Shown here: in pieces, positions 16,720-25,569 of the stretch
Position numbering within the stretch: the first letter of the stretch is position 1
Layout: every line of letters begins with the position of its first letter
Source: UBA6107 sp964459385
GTDB lineage: Bacteria; Chloroflexota; Anaerolineae; Anaerolineales; Anaerolineaceae
DNA: 64,000 nt
Reading direction: 5' to 3'
NCBI GenBank assembly: GCA_964459385.1
Contig: CAYWLG010000009.1
Span: forward strand, 1 to 64,000
The notes under the pieces: model-generated
Databases searched by the model: none
Seen by the model: the letters and a program-made list of their open reading frames with translations, nothing else
What the model was told of the DNA's origin: nothing
Program-made: the position numbers and the translations under genes

Positions 16720-17829
16720 ATGGAAGAAAAAGCATTCTGGGTGGGATTCAACTTAGTGCGCGGCGTGGGAGCCGTGAGGGTCAGAAATCTGTTGCAGCAT
16801 TTCGGCAAACTTGAAATCGCCTGGGATGCTCCGGCAGGTGCACTGATCTCTGCTGGCTTGCCCGCCCGTGTGGTCGAAAACTTTTTAGTGGTACGTAAGC
16901 AGGTCAACCTGGAAGTAGTGATGAAAAAGATTGCCGATCAGGGGGTGACGGTCATTACCTGGGACGAGGATGTTTATCCGCGCCGGCTGAAAGAAATTGA
17001 CCAGCCCCCGCCGGTATTGTTCGTGCGTGGTTCGATCAATGTGGAAGATGATTGGGCAGTTTCTGTTGTGGGCACCCGTCGTGTGACCCCCTATGGCCGC
17101 CAGGTGGCCGCTGAGATCGCACGGTTTTTGGCTCAAAATGGAGTCACTGTGGTCAGCGGGTTGGCGCGTGGCGTGGATGCCATTGCGCATCAGTCTGCCA
17201 TGCAGGCCGGTGGCCGCACACTGGCCATCCTCGGTAGCGGCGTAGACGTGATCTATCCGCCGGAACATCGCAAGCTGGCCGAAGAGATCGTCCAGCAGGG
17301 GGCCGTCATCAGCGACTATCCGCTGGGCACCCAACCTGAAAGCAGCAACTTTCCGCCGCGTAACCGCATCATTGCCGGCCTTTCTTTGGCGACAATCGTC
17401 GTCGAAGCAGGCGAACGCAGCGGCGCTTTGATCACGGCAGAGTTCGCCGTGGAACAGGGCCGCGATGTTTTTGCCGTTCCTGGTAGTATACTAGCCCCAC
17501 AGAGCGAAGGCACGAACCGGCTCATCGAACAGGGGGCCCGTCCTTTGCTGCGCATGAGCGAGATCCTTGAGTCTTTGAAGCTGGAACAGATCCCCGAAAA
17601 ACAGGCCAGCCGCAAAGCGATCTCAGCCAGCCCTGAAGAACGCAAATTGCTCTCCTGTCTGGACCACGAACCCAAACACATTGATGAGATTTGCACAATT
17701 TCAGGCTTGCCGATCCAGGCAGTTTCCGCTACACTCACGATGATGGAGCTTAAAGGGCTGGTTACCCAGGTGGGTGGCATGAATTACGTAGCTGCCCGTG
17801 AAACAAAGACACTCTATAAGGTTGGATAG
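16720..17829 (+). CDS. dprA: DNA processing protein DprA
   Basis: A 369-residue protein that loads RecA onto incoming single-stranded DNA during transformation. An N-terminal helix-hairpin-helix-like region (VRGVGAVRVRNLLQHFG) is followed by the Rossmann-like DprA core: VSVVGTRRVTPYG, VVSGLARGVDAIAH, ILGSGVDVIYP, FPPRNRIIAGLS, and VVEAGERSGALITAEFA. A C-terminal winged-helix domain covers about 300-365. The full family length is present. It sits ten bases after rimM, where trmD is usually found, and its stop abuts the next start. Confidence 0.97.
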   Translation: MEEKAFWVGFNLVRGVGAVRVRNLLQHFGKLEIAWDAPAGALISAGLPARVVENFLVVRKQVNLEVVMKKIADQGVTVITWDEDVYPRRLKEIDQPPPVLFVRGSINVEDDWAVSVVGTRRVTPYGRQVAAEIARFLAQNGVTVVSGLARGVDAIAHQSAMQAGGRTLAILGSGVDVIYPPEHRKLAEEIVQQGAVISDYPLGTQPESSNFPPRNRIIAGLSLATIVVEAGERSGALITAEFAVEQGRDVFAVPGSILAPQSEGTNRLIEQGARPLLRMSEILESLKLEQIPEKQASRKAISASPEERKLLSCLDHEPKHIDEICTISGLPIQAVSATLTMMELKGLVTQVGGMNYVAARETKTLYKVG

Positions 17830-18921
17830 ATGTTAAATCATTTTTATGCTGTGATCATGGCTGGCGGCGGCGGCACGCGCTTGTGGCCGCTCTCGCGAAA
17901 AGCCAAACCCAAACAATCGATCAACTTGTTCGGCAAACGCACCCTTTTTCAGATTGCTGTAGATCGTCTCGATGGCTTATTTGCCCCTGATCAAATTTAT
18001 GTGGTGACGGTGGCCGATCAGGCTGAACAATTATTTAATCAATGCCCGCAGATCCCGGTGAAGAATTTCCTCATTGAGCCCATGCCGCGCGGTACTGCCT
18101 CAGTGGTGGCTATGGCGGCCTCGGCCATTCAAAAACGTGATCCGCTGGGGGTGATGGTTGTCTTGACGGCAGATCATTACATCCGCGACGTGGTGGCATT
18201 TCAGTCGGTCTTGAAAGCGGCCAAAGCGGTGGCTGAGGAGGGGCATCTGGTTACTTTGGGTATTCCGCCCACCTTCGCCAGCACCGGCTATGGGTATATT
18301 GAGAATGGCAAAGCCCTGGGTTCATTTGAAGGGTTCTCTGCTTTTGAGCTAAAGGCTTTCAAAGAAAAACCATCGGCAGAAATCGCTGAAGAATTCCTGC
18401 GCAAAGGGGGCTATAGCTGGAATTCTGGCATGTTCATCTGGAAAGTGGATGTTATTCTGGAGAAATTTAAACAGTTGATGCCAGACCTTTTTACCAAGCT
18501 CATCTCAATTCATAATGATATTGGAGTAGATCACTCCTCGCAGCATTTCCGCGATGTCTGGAGCAGCATTGTTCCAGAGACGATTGATTATGGTATTATG
18601 GAAAAATCGGATCGCTGTGCGGTCTTGCCTGCCGGAAACCTGGGTTGGAATGATGTAGGCAGTTGGGATTCTTTGTTTGAGGTTGTCCCGGCCGATGCCA
18701 ATGGCAACATCGTCTTGAACGCCCGCCATGTTGGGCTGGACACGCAAAATTCGCTGGTATACTCAAGCGACTCAAATCGTATGATCGTCACATTGGGAAT
18801 GCAAAATGTGATCATCGTGGATACTGGCGATGCTGTTTTGATCTGTCCGCGAGGCGAAAGCCAAAAGGTAAAAGACCTCGTGAATTATCTTAAAGAACGT
18901 CAGTTCACACCTTTCTTGTAG
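17830..18921 (+). CDS. manC: Mannose-1-phosphate guanylyltransferase
   Basis: A nucleotidyltransferase that forms GDP-mannose from mannose 1-phosphate and GTP. The signature motif AGGGGTRLWPLSR with KPKQ lies at the N terminus, LTADHYI (about 115) supplies a metal-binding Asp, and FKEKP and WNSGMFIW follow. At 363 residues it lacks the phosphomannose isomerase domain of bifunctional ManC, so it is the monofunctional type. Its ATG directly follows the dprA stop codon, implying coupled translation. GDP-mannose could feed the glycosyltransferase locus at 30890-43823; that link is inference. Confidence 0.92.
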   Translation: MLNHFYAVIMAGGGGTRLWPLSRKAKPKQSINLFGKRTLFQIAVDRLDGLFAPDQIYVVTVADQAEQLFNQCPQIPVKNFLIEPMPRGTASVVAMAASAIQKRDPLGVMVVLTADHYIRDVVAFQSVLKAAKAVAEEGHLVTLGIPPTFASTGYGYIENGKALGSFEGFSAFELKAFKEKPSAEIAEEFLRKGGYSWNSGMFIWKVDVILEKFKQLMPDLFTKLISIHNDIGVDHSSQHFRDVWSSIVPETIDYGIMEKSDRCAVLPAGNLGWNDVGSWDSLFEVVPADANGNIVLNARHVGLDTQNSLVYSSDSNRMIVTLGMQNVIIVDTGDAVLICPRGESQKVKDLVNYLKERQFTPFL

Positions 18922-18929
18922 GAGAGGCT

Positions 18930-21233
18930 ATGGTAGAAGCGTATTGCGTGCGATGTAAGACAAAAAGAGAGATCAAAGACCCGGTGGCCGGTTTTAATAA
19001 AAACGGCACGCCGGTAACCACAGGCACTTGTAGTGTTTGCGGTACAAAAGTTTATCGAATTGGCAAAACCCCGCAGCATGAGGGAATGGTCTCTCCTGGC
19101 AAGATGCAAAAACCACGCAGCGGCAAGCTGGTGATCGTCGAATCTCCCGCCAAGGCAAAAACGGTGGGTCGTTTTTTGGGCAAGGGCTATACGGTGCGTG
19201 CTTCCGTGGGGCATGTGCGTGATCTGCTGCGCTCAGAACTTTCTGTGGATGTGGAGAATAATTTCACCCCCAAGTATCGCGTGCCCAATGAAAAACGCCC
19301 GGTGGTAAAAGAGTTAAAAGCGCTGGCAAAAGAAGCTGCGCAGATCTACCTGGCTACAGACCCTGATCGCGAAGGGGAGGCGATTGCCTGGCATCTGCTC
19401 GAATCGGCCGAAATTGACCCCGCGCTCACACAGCGGGTGGTCTTTCATGAGATCACCGAACCGGCCATCAATGAAGCCTTCGCCAACCCACGCGAGATCA
19501 ATATGGATCTGGTGGATGCACAGCAGGCACGCCGCATTCTCGACCGTCTGGTGGGTTATTCCATCAGCCCGCTTCTGTGGGAGAAGGTGCGCAGCCGTCT
19601 GTCGGCCGGACGCGTGCAATCGGTGGCCCTGCGTTTGATCGTAGAACGTGAGCGTGAAATTGACGATTTCAATCCGGTCGAATACTGGTCCATCGCTGCT
19701 GAACTGACCCCCAAAAATAAGGGGCAGGCTTATCTCACTCGTCTGGCAAAGATTGATGATACTGATCCGGATCTATCAAATAAAGTGATCACGGATTCAT
19801 ACGTTGCTGAACTGGAGACAGCGCCCTTTACGATCACCAAGATCAAAAAGAGCGAACGCCGCCGTAAACCTTCTGCTCCATTTATTACCAGTACCTTGCA
19901 GCAAGAAGCCTCACGCAAGCTGGGCTTTACGGCGCGCCGCACCATGATGATCGCGCAGCAGTTATACGAGGGTCTCGATCTGGGCGAAGGCGGGGTGACC
20001 GGTTTGATCACCTATATGCGAACCGACTCGACCAACGTGTCTGAAGTGGCGCAGAATGAGACCCGCGAGTTTATTCAAAAACAATATGGCGAAGGCTTTT
20101 TGCCGACCACGCCGCCGCAGTACAAGACGCGGGCGGTCTCAGCGCAAGAAGCTCACGAGGCCATTCGTCCAACATCGGTCTTGCGCGTCCCTGACAAGAT
20201 CAAAGCCAATCTCTCACCTGAGCAGTTCAAACTGTATCAGTTGATCTGGCAGCGATTCGTTGCCTCTCAGATGGAAGCTGCCGTTTACGACACTCTCTCG
20301 GTCGAAGTGACGGCCGCCGGCAAAGAACACCAGTATCTTTTCCGTGCCTCGGGTTCAACCATCAAATTCCCCGGCTTTTTGGTTGTTTATGAAGAAGCAC
20401 AAGATGAAGATCAAAAATCCGAAGACAGCGAAAACGTTAAAATCCCCGCCGGACTGGAAGAAGGGCAGAAGCAGATTTTACTGCGCCTGCTCCCCGAACA
20501 GCATTTTACCCAGCCGCCGCCGCGCTTCACCGAAGCCTCGCTCGTGCAGATGCTGGAAGAAAACGGCATCGGTCGCCCTTCGACTTATGCGCCCATCCTT
20601 TCGACCATTCAGCAGCGCGGCTATGTGATCCGTGAAGCCAAGCGGCTTTCCCCGACCGAAACCGGTATTCTGGTGAATGATCTGCTCGTTGATCACTTCC
20701 CGGAAGTAGTTGATTTACGCTTCACCGCCGGCATGGAGGAAGGCCTCGATCGGGTGGCTTCAGGCGACGCCGATTGGCACAAAGTGATCGGTGATTTCTA
20801 CGAAAAATTTGAACCGCAGTTGAAAAAGGCACAGGCCGAAATGCCCGTGCAAAAAGCTGAGCTTGAAAAGGTGGGCAGAGCCTGCCCGAATTGCGGTCAT
20901 GACCTGGTCATTCGCTGGGGACGTTTTGGCAAGTTCATCAGTTGCAGCAACTTCCCCGAATGCCGCTATACCGAAGCATTTTTGGAAAAGATCGGCGTGA
21001 CCTGCCCGAAAGATGGCGGCGAGATCGTGCAGCGCAAGACGCGCAAGGGCCGCATCTTCTTTGGCTGTGCCAACTATCCGAATTGCGATTTCACCTCCTG
21101 GAAACGCCCGGTTGCCACACCCTGCCCGAACTGCGGCGGCACCCTGGTCGTTGCCAACAAACGTGAATTGCAGTGCATGAACTGTGAAGAGACCTTTTTG
21201 ATCGAACAGGTCGGCGAGTCTGCTCAGGAATAG
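18930..21233 (+). CDS. topA: DNA topoisomerase I with N-terminal zinc ribbon
   Basis: A type IA topoisomerase of 767 residues that relaxes negative supercoils. Residues 1-50 form a separate four-cysteine ribbon (C6xxC9, C34xxC37) of the DUF5679 type. The TOPRIM domain starts at KLVIVESPAKAKTVGRF, with the acidic DPDREGE motif near 145-155. The active-site tyrosine is Tyr362 in ITYMRTDSTN. Three C-terminal zinc-finger modules follow from about 650: CPNCGHDLVIRWGRFGKFI, CPKDGGEIVQRKTRKG and CPNCGGTLVVANKRELQ. The start has GGAGAGG upstream. Confidence 0.97.
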   Translation: MVEAYCVRCKTKREIKDPVAGFNKNGTPVTTGTCSVCGTKVYRIGKTPQHEGMVSPGKMQKPRSGKLVIVESPAKAKTVGRFLGKGYTVRASVGHVRDLLRSELSVDVENNFTPKYRVPNEKRPVVKELKALAKEAAQIYLATDPDREGEAIAWHLLESAEIDPALTQRVVFHEITEPAINEAFANPREINMDLVDAQQARRILDRLVGYSISPLLWEKVRSRLSAGRVQSVALRLIVEREREIDDFNPVEYWSIAAELTPKNKGQAYLTRLAKIDDTDPDLSNKVITDSYVAELETAPFTITKIKKSERRRKPSAPFITSTLQQEASRKLGFTARRTMMIAQQLYEGLDLGEGGVTGLITYMRTDSTNVSEVAQNETREFIQKQYGEGFLPTTPPQYKTRAVSAQEAHEAIRPTSVLRVPDKIKANLSPEQFKLYQLIWQRFVASQMEAAVYDTLSVEVTAAGKEHQYLFRASGSTIKFPGFLVVYEEAQDEDQKSEDSENVKIPAGLEEGQKQILLRLLPEQHFTQPPPRFTEASLVQMLEENGIGRPSTYAPILSTIQQRGYVIREAKRLSPTETGILVNDLLVDHFPEVVDLRFTAGMEEGLDRVASGDADWHKVIGDFYEKFEPQLKKAQAEMPVQKAELEKVGRACPNCGHDLVIRWGRFGKFISCSNFPECRYTEAFLEKIGVTCPKDGGEIVQRKTRKGRIFFGCANYPNCDFTSWKRPVATPCPNCGGTLVVANKRELQCMNCEETFLIEQVGESAQE

Positions 21234-21269
21234 GTATAGATATTGCAACCAATAAGTCGGTAAAATGAT

Positions 21270-21298
21270 TTGTCAGAAGAGGAAAAATCTTCTACAAT
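21270..21298 (+). promoter_or_regulatory. Promoter with an inverted repeat in its spacer
   Basis: TTGTCA (21270-21275), 17-base spacer, TACAAT (21293-21298). The spacer contains AGAAGA and TCTTCT arms (21275-21280 and 21288-21293) around seven bases, which could be an operator or chance. It drives the membrane protein at 21343. Confidence 0.6.
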
Positions 21299-21342
21299 GA
21301 TTACAAAGAAAAGTCTGATTGGTTCGACTTGTAGGAGTCAAT

Positions 21343-22422
21343 ATGGATAAAATTCGCAGTGCTTTTAAGTCATTTGTCAAAAACCCGTTGGCAACCGCCA
21401 TTACCGGTCTGGTGATCGGCCTGCTGATCGGGTTGCCTGTGTTAGGGTGGTGGCTTCTTCCGGTCAAGTGGAAGGATCTGGATGCTTCCACTTTGCGCCA
21501 GGATATCAAAGCCAACTACCTGTGCATGGTAGTTGATTCCTACAGAGTGAACCAGGATGCCAGCCTGGCCAAGAGCCGTCTTGAGTTCATGGGCCTGGAT
21601 GCTCAGCAATCCGTTTTTGCTTTTGATTCGCTTTTGGGTGGTGGCTGCAGTTACTCAGGCAGTGATGAAACAGTGGTGGCTTTGAAAACAGCCCTCACTT
21701 CTTTGGCTGGCGGTAGCCTCACTAACCCCACGACCGATACGAATTTGTTGCCAACCACAACCCCTTCGACTACGAAGACCAAAACCGACCTGAGCGGCGT
21801 ATTCCTGGGCCTGCTATGCGTTTTATTCCTGGCCATCGGCGGCGTGTTGATCTATATCTTCTTCTTCAAGAATCGCCGTACCCGCGAGCAGGTTCCTACC
21901 GCGACTGAAGACATGGATTATGAATCACCGGTGGAAGATGCGGGCTACACAGCTCCTGCCAAGACGTCGGCCGTAAAGACCGGCACTGCGCCCAGTTCCC
22001 CGGCGGCTCATTTTATGACCACCTTTGCCATTGGCGATGATCTTTATGATGACTCGTTCAGCATTGATGCCGCCAACGGTGAATTCCTGGGTGAATGCGG
22101 TGTGGGTATTTCGGATACCGTGGGCGTGGGCGAGCCCAAGAAAGTGTCCGCTTTCGAAGTTTGGCTGTTTGACAAAAACGATATCCAAACGGTCACCAAG
22201 GTGTTGATGAGCGCGCGCGCCATCAATGACCTGGCTACCCGCCAGCGCCTTGCTTCAAAGGGTGAACCCATCGAAGCCAGTGAAGGCCTTGAGATCATGC
22301 TCGAAACAGCCTCCCTGCAGTTGCAGGCGCGTGTGATCGAGTTGGCTTACGGTCAGGGCGCCATGCCGGCCGGCAGCTATTTTGAACGGCTTACGCTTGA
22401 ACTGGCTGTCTGGCCAAAATAA
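21343..22422 (+). CDS. Unknown protein with two membrane segments
   Basis: A 359-residue protein I do not recognise. The first membrane segment is at about residues 18-42 (AITGLVIGLLIGLPVLGWWLL), followed by about 90 extracytoplasmic residues containing two Cys (NYLCMVV, GGGCSY) and a Thr-rich stretch. The second segment is at about 150-175 (FLGLLCVLFLAIGGVLIYIFFF) with basic residues after it. The 180-residue C-terminal domain begins near FMTTFAIGDDLYDDSFSI and is probably cytoplasmic. The ATG at 21343 has AGGAG upstream. It has its own promoter and terminator and so is monocistronic. Confidence 0.8.
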   Translation: MDKIRSAFKSFVKNPLATAITGLVIGLLIGLPVLGWWLLPVKWKDLDASTLRQDIKANYLCMVVDSYRVNQDASLAKSRLEFMGLDAQQSVFAFDSLLGGGCSYSGSDETVVALKTALTSLAGGSLTNPTTDTNLLPTTTPSTTKTKTDLSGVFLGLLCVLFLAIGGVLIYIFFFKNRRTREQVPTATEDMDYESPVEDAGYTAPAKTSAVKTGTAPSSPAAHFMTTFAIGDDLYDDSFSIDAANGEFLGECGVGISDTVGVGEPKKVSAFEVWLFDKNDIQTVTKVLMSARAINDLATRQRLASKGEPIEASEGLEIMLETASLQLQARVIELAYGQGAMPAGSYFERLTLELAVWPK

Positions 22423-22457
22423 GCGAACCTCAGGTAGACCCATATTCTGTAAATGTG

Positions 22458-22487
22458 GCTGGCGGTTTAATTAACCGCCAGCTTTTT
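22458..22487 (+). terminator. Intrinsic terminator
   Basis: A perfect 10-bp stem (22458-22467 with 22473-22482), a 5-base loop and a following T run. It ends the membrane protein transcript. Confidence 0.88.
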
Positions 22488-22518
22488 CTTAAAAAAGGAA
22501 TCGAAGGGATAAAACATA

Positions 22519-22524
22519 TATAAT
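22519..22524 (+). promoter_or_regulatory. -10 box before the VOC protein
   Basis: A perfect TATAAT within AT-rich sequence, about 48 bases before the ATG at 22572. No convincing -35 is seen at the right distance. Confidence 0.45.
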
Positions 22525-22571
22525 TAACGAACCGATCGCACTGCAATCACTCTATCGATCCCAGGTGAAAA

Positions 22572-23099
22572 ATGATTGACGAATTAAAACTCCCCCTGCC
22601 ATTCTTAAATAATGGCGTCGCACAAATTGGCATGGTCGTCGAAGACCTCGACAAAACGGTGCAGGCTTATTGGAACGCCTTTCACATTGGCCCCTGGCAC
22701 TTTTATACCTACGGCAAGCCCCTTGTTAAACAGATGAGCTATCATGGTCAACCCACAGAATACAAAATGCGCCTGGCGCTTTCGAATCTTGGCCCCACGC
22801 GCATTGAGTTGATCGAGGTGATGGAAGGCAGTACCGTCTATGCCGATTTTGTCCGTTCACGCGGATATGGGGTGCAGCATCTGGGGTTGCTGGTTGAGAA
22901 CATGGAAGAGTCGTTGGCCCAGGCCAAAGCTGCCGGCATCGAGATGATCATGGATGGCTCCGGTTTTGGTCTCGATGGCGATGGGCATTACGCCTATCTG
23001 GATACAGAGAAAGATTTTGGCATCATGCTCGAACTGATCGAACGCCCCAAACGGCGCGTCGCCCCTGAAAAGATCTATCCACCGCAAGACAACGGCTGA
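22572..23099 (+). CDS. VOC (glyoxalase-fold) family protein
   Basis: A 175-residue vicinal-oxygen-chelate protein resembling the glyoxalase_4/methylmalonyl-CoA epimerase group. Two beta-alpha-beta-beta-beta modules are visible: VAQIGMVVEDLDKTVQAYW, and VQHLGLLVENMEESLAQAK, with RIELIEV and GIMLELIE closing them. Candidate metal ligands are the His of VQHLG and the Glu of each ELIE; the first ligand position is Gln (AQIG), as often seen in this subgroup. Substrate cannot be inferred. It is monocistronic and convergent with the aldolase gene four bases away. Confidence 0.82.
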   Translation: MIDELKLPLPFLNNGVAQIGMVVEDLDKTVQAYWNAFHIGPWHFYTYGKPLVKQMSYHGQPTEYKMRLALSNLGPTRIELIEVMEGSTVYADFVRSRGYGVQHLGLLVENMEESLAQAKAAGIEMIMDGSGFGLDGDGHYAYLDTEKDFGIMLELIERPKRRVAPEKIYPPQDNG

Positions 23100-23103
23100 T
23101 TTT

Positions 23104-23751
23104 TCAAGAAAAACGCCACTGTCCTTTAACCGCCTTGGCAAAATCCTCGATGGCTTTGTCAGATAGGGGATGATTCCCCATTGCCAGAATCAAGTCCAGC
23201 GGGATGGTCACATCGTGCGCACCGGCCAAAACGACCGCGAGCACCTCTTCGGGGCTCTTCAGGCTGGCAGCGATAATGCGCGTCTGTGTGCCGCGGCAGG
23301 CTTCAACGCAGTCGTGCAAAATGGCCACGCCATCGCCCAACTGACGGCTTAGGCGGTTCACATAAGGGGCCACATATTTCGCCCCGGCCTGAGCGGCCAG
23401 ATATGCCTGGGCTGCGCTCGAAACGGCTGTGACGGTCACAGAGATGCCTTCTTTTGCCAGCCGGGCGGCCAGCCCAATATTTTCAGTGGTTGCTCCGATC
23501 TTCACCTGCAAGCGATCCGGTGCCAAATTGAAGATTTCGCGTGCCTGTCGGGCACGGCCATCCAGATCCTCGGCTGTTACCTGAAACCAAACGTTTCCAC
23601 TGCTAAGCTTCAAGACCTCTTTGAGTACTTCCATGCCCGGGCGGCCGGTCTTTGCTACCAGAGCCGGGTTGGTGGTTACCCCGGCGACGAATCCCAATGC
23701 CATTGCCTGTTTGACATCTTCAATATTTGCAGAATCCAGATATAAAGCCAT
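23104..23751 (-). CDS. Transaldolase-family (fructose-6-phosphate aldolase-like) protein
   Basis: A short transaldolase-family class I aldolase of 215 residues, the size of FSA/TalC proteins. The LDSANIEDV start, GVTTNPALV motif and the Schiff-base lysine Lys84 in LQVKIGATTEN are present. Members either interconvert sedoheptulose 7-phosphate and fructose 6-phosphate or cleave fructose 6-phosphate; sequence by eye cannot separate these. AAAGGACG precedes the ATG. It follows the greA terminator, so probably has its own promoter. Confidence 0.92.
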   Translation of the reverse strand: MALYLDSANIEDVKQAMALGFVAGVTTNPALVAKTGRPGMEVLKEVLKLSSGNVWFQVTAEDLDGRARQAREIFNLAPDRLQVKIGATTENIGLAARLAKEGISVTVTAVSSAAQAYLAAQAGAKYVAPYVNRLSRQLGDGVAILHDCVEACRGTQTRIIAASLKSPEEVLAVVLAGAHDVTIPLDLILAMGNHPLSDKAIEDFAKAVKGQWRFS

Positions 23752-23810
23752 TTTTCGTCCTTTTTCGATGAGTTACGGCGGTTATGTTCAGGAAAATTCT
23801 AACACCAAAT

Positions 23811-23845
23811 AAAAAGGCCGCAGCAGTGGATTCCTGCTTTGGCCT
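23811..23845 (-). terminator. Intrinsic terminator of greA
   Basis: On the minus strand AGGCC and AGCAG arms pair with CTGCT and GGCCT across a 2-by-2 internal loop, and TTTTT follows. Confidence 0.7.
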
Positions 23846-23886
23846 GATAGCTCCAAATGAACTGCTCAACGAACAGCAAAGACGAT

Positions 23887-24354
23887 CTACTCGATTTTGA
23901 CGATCTTGAGTTTGATCTTGCCGTTGGGAATGGTGGCTTCGACCACATCCCCGACTTTGTGATCCAGCAGTGCCTGCCCGATGGGAGAATTGTGCGAGAT
24001 GCGCCCATTGGCCGGGTCGGCTTCCTGCGGACCAACGAGGAAATAGGTCTCTTCGGGGTAGGTGTCTTCCTGAATGGTTACTTTTGACCCCACCTGCACA
24101 CTGTCTTTGGAGGCGCTTTTCTCATCGATCAAAATGACATTGGTCAAAATATTGGTCAGTTCAAGCACTCTGCCTTCAAGAAAACCCTGTTCCTCTTTGG
24201 CGGCGATATAATCGGCATTCTCAGAGAGGTCTCCCTGCTGAATGGCAGAGCGGAGACGTTTGGCCAATTCTTCACGGGCCGGGCCTTTTAAGAAATCAAG
24301 CTCAGCCTGAAGTTTTTCTTTGCCTTCTTTGGTTAAGTAAGAGGGTTGGTTCAT
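23887..24354 (-). CDS. greA: Transcription elongation factor GreA
   Basis: A 155-residue factor that rescues backtracked RNA polymerase by stimulating transcript cleavage. The N-terminal coiled coil carries the catalytic acidic tip in GDLSENADYIAAKEEQ. The C-terminal FKBP-like domain (about 80-155) contains NSPIGQALLDHKVGD. The start follows TTGGAGCTGGA. It lies 50 bases after the dGTPase-like gene on the same strand and ends at a terminator. Confidence 0.97.
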   Translation of the reverse strand: MNQPSYLTKEGKEKLQAELDFLKGPAREELAKRLRSAIQQGDLSENADYIAAKEEQGFLEGRVLELTNILTNVILIDEKSASKDSVQVGSKVTIQEDTYPEETYFLVGPQEADPANGRISHNSPIGQALLDHKVGDVVEATIPNGKIKLKIVKIE

Positions 24355-24404
24355 TCCAGCTCCAATAAATGATTATGAATTTGGGTTCCCCATTGTAACC
24401 CCGC

Positions 24405-25556
24405 TTAGGGCAGGAGGGAAGGATCGAACAGTTTCTGATACTCTTCGATCGCAAAACGGTCGGTCATGCCGGCCAGATAATCGCAGATGGTACGTTCTTT
24501 GCCTTTCTCAGCGATCAGGCCCTGAAATTGTGTGGGCAGCATACCTGGCTCAGCCTGATAGGCCTTGAAGAGCTCGGTCAGTACCATTTCAGCCTTTTTC
24601 TGCATGCGCATCACCCGATAGTGACGATACATGTTCTTGTAGAGAAAATCTTTCAGCACGCGGTTTACCTTGAGCATTTCATCGTCGAAACCGACCACGT
24701 TATAAGACAGCAACTGCAATTCTTGCAGCGACTGCACACCCGATTTCTCGATGCGTTCGGCCGAGCTGCGGATCATGCTGCTTACTTCGATGCCCACCAG
24801 TTCTCGAATGATCTGATGGCGGGTCAGGTCGTCAATCTTAAATCCCTTGGCGCGAAATCGACTGGCCGCCATTTCCCATAGTTCAATGCCTTCCAACATC
24901 TCAGGGGTGATCAGGCCGGCGCGCAAACCATCATCCAGATCATGGGCGGTATAGGCCAGTTCATCGGCCACATTGGTGATCTGGGCCTCCAAATGCCCGC
25001 GCAATTCCGGTGAAAAAGCCGAGGCATCCGATTTGTCATATTCGGTTTCGTGTTTGACGATGCCCTCGAGCACTTCCCAGCTTAAGTTCAATCCGGGAAA
25101 ATCAGGGTAGCGATTTTCTACCTCTGTGACAATGCGGAAGGAATGGTGGTTGTGGTTGAACCCACCAAAGCCCTGCATCATTTTGTTCAGGGTGGCCTCG
25201 CCCGAATGCCCGAAGGCGGGGTGGCCCATATCGTGTGCCATGCAGATGGCTTCGGTGAGGTCTTCGTTGGCACCCAAGGCACGCGCAATGGTGCGTCCAA
25301 TTTGGGTGACTTCGAGAGTATGGGTCAGACGGGTGCGATAATAATCGCCTTCAAAATTGACAAAGACCTGAGTTTTATATTCCAGCCGTCGGAAGGCGGT
25401 CGTATGCAAAATGCGGTCGCGATCCCGTTGAAAGCAGGTGCGGTAATCGGGTTCGGGTTCATCATGCAGACGGCCTTTGGAGGTGGCTGCATGGACGGCA
25501 TAAGGGGCTAATATTTTATTTTCAATATCTTCAAGCGCTTTTCGATCGAATCTCAT
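24405..25556 (-). CDS. dGTPase-like HD-domain triphosphohydrolase
   Basis: A 383-residue deoxynucleoside triphosphate triphosphohydrolase family protein, predicted to convert dNTPs to deoxynucleosides and triphosphate. The HD metal site is present: His in RLTHTLEV, HD in MAHDMGHPAFGHSGE, and Asp in ELAYTAHDLDD. The N-terminal FQRDRDRILHTTAFRRLEYKTQVF block is characteristic of the family. A strong AGGAGGTCA site precedes the ATG. Substrate preference is not readable. Confidence 0.93.
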   Translation of the reverse strand: MRFDRKALEDIENKILAPYAVHAATSKGRLHDEPEPDYRTCFQRDRDRILHTTAFRRLEYKTQVFVNFEGDYYRTRLTHTLEVTQIGRTIARALGANEDLTEAICMAHDMGHPAFGHSGEATLNKMMQGFGGFNHNHHSFRIVTEVENRYPDFPGLNLSWEVLEGIVKHETEYDKSDASAFSPELRGHLEAQITNVADELAYTAHDLDDGLRAGLITPEMLEGIELWEMAASRFRAKGFKIDDLTRHQIIRELVGIEVSSMIRSSAERIEKSGVQSLQELQLLSYNVVGFDDEMLKVNRVLKDFLYKNMYRHYRVMRMQKKAEMVLTELFKAYQAEPGMLPTQFQGLIAEKGKERTICDYLAGMTDRFAIEEYQKLFDPSLLP

Positions 25557-25569
25557 CGTGACCTCCTGG

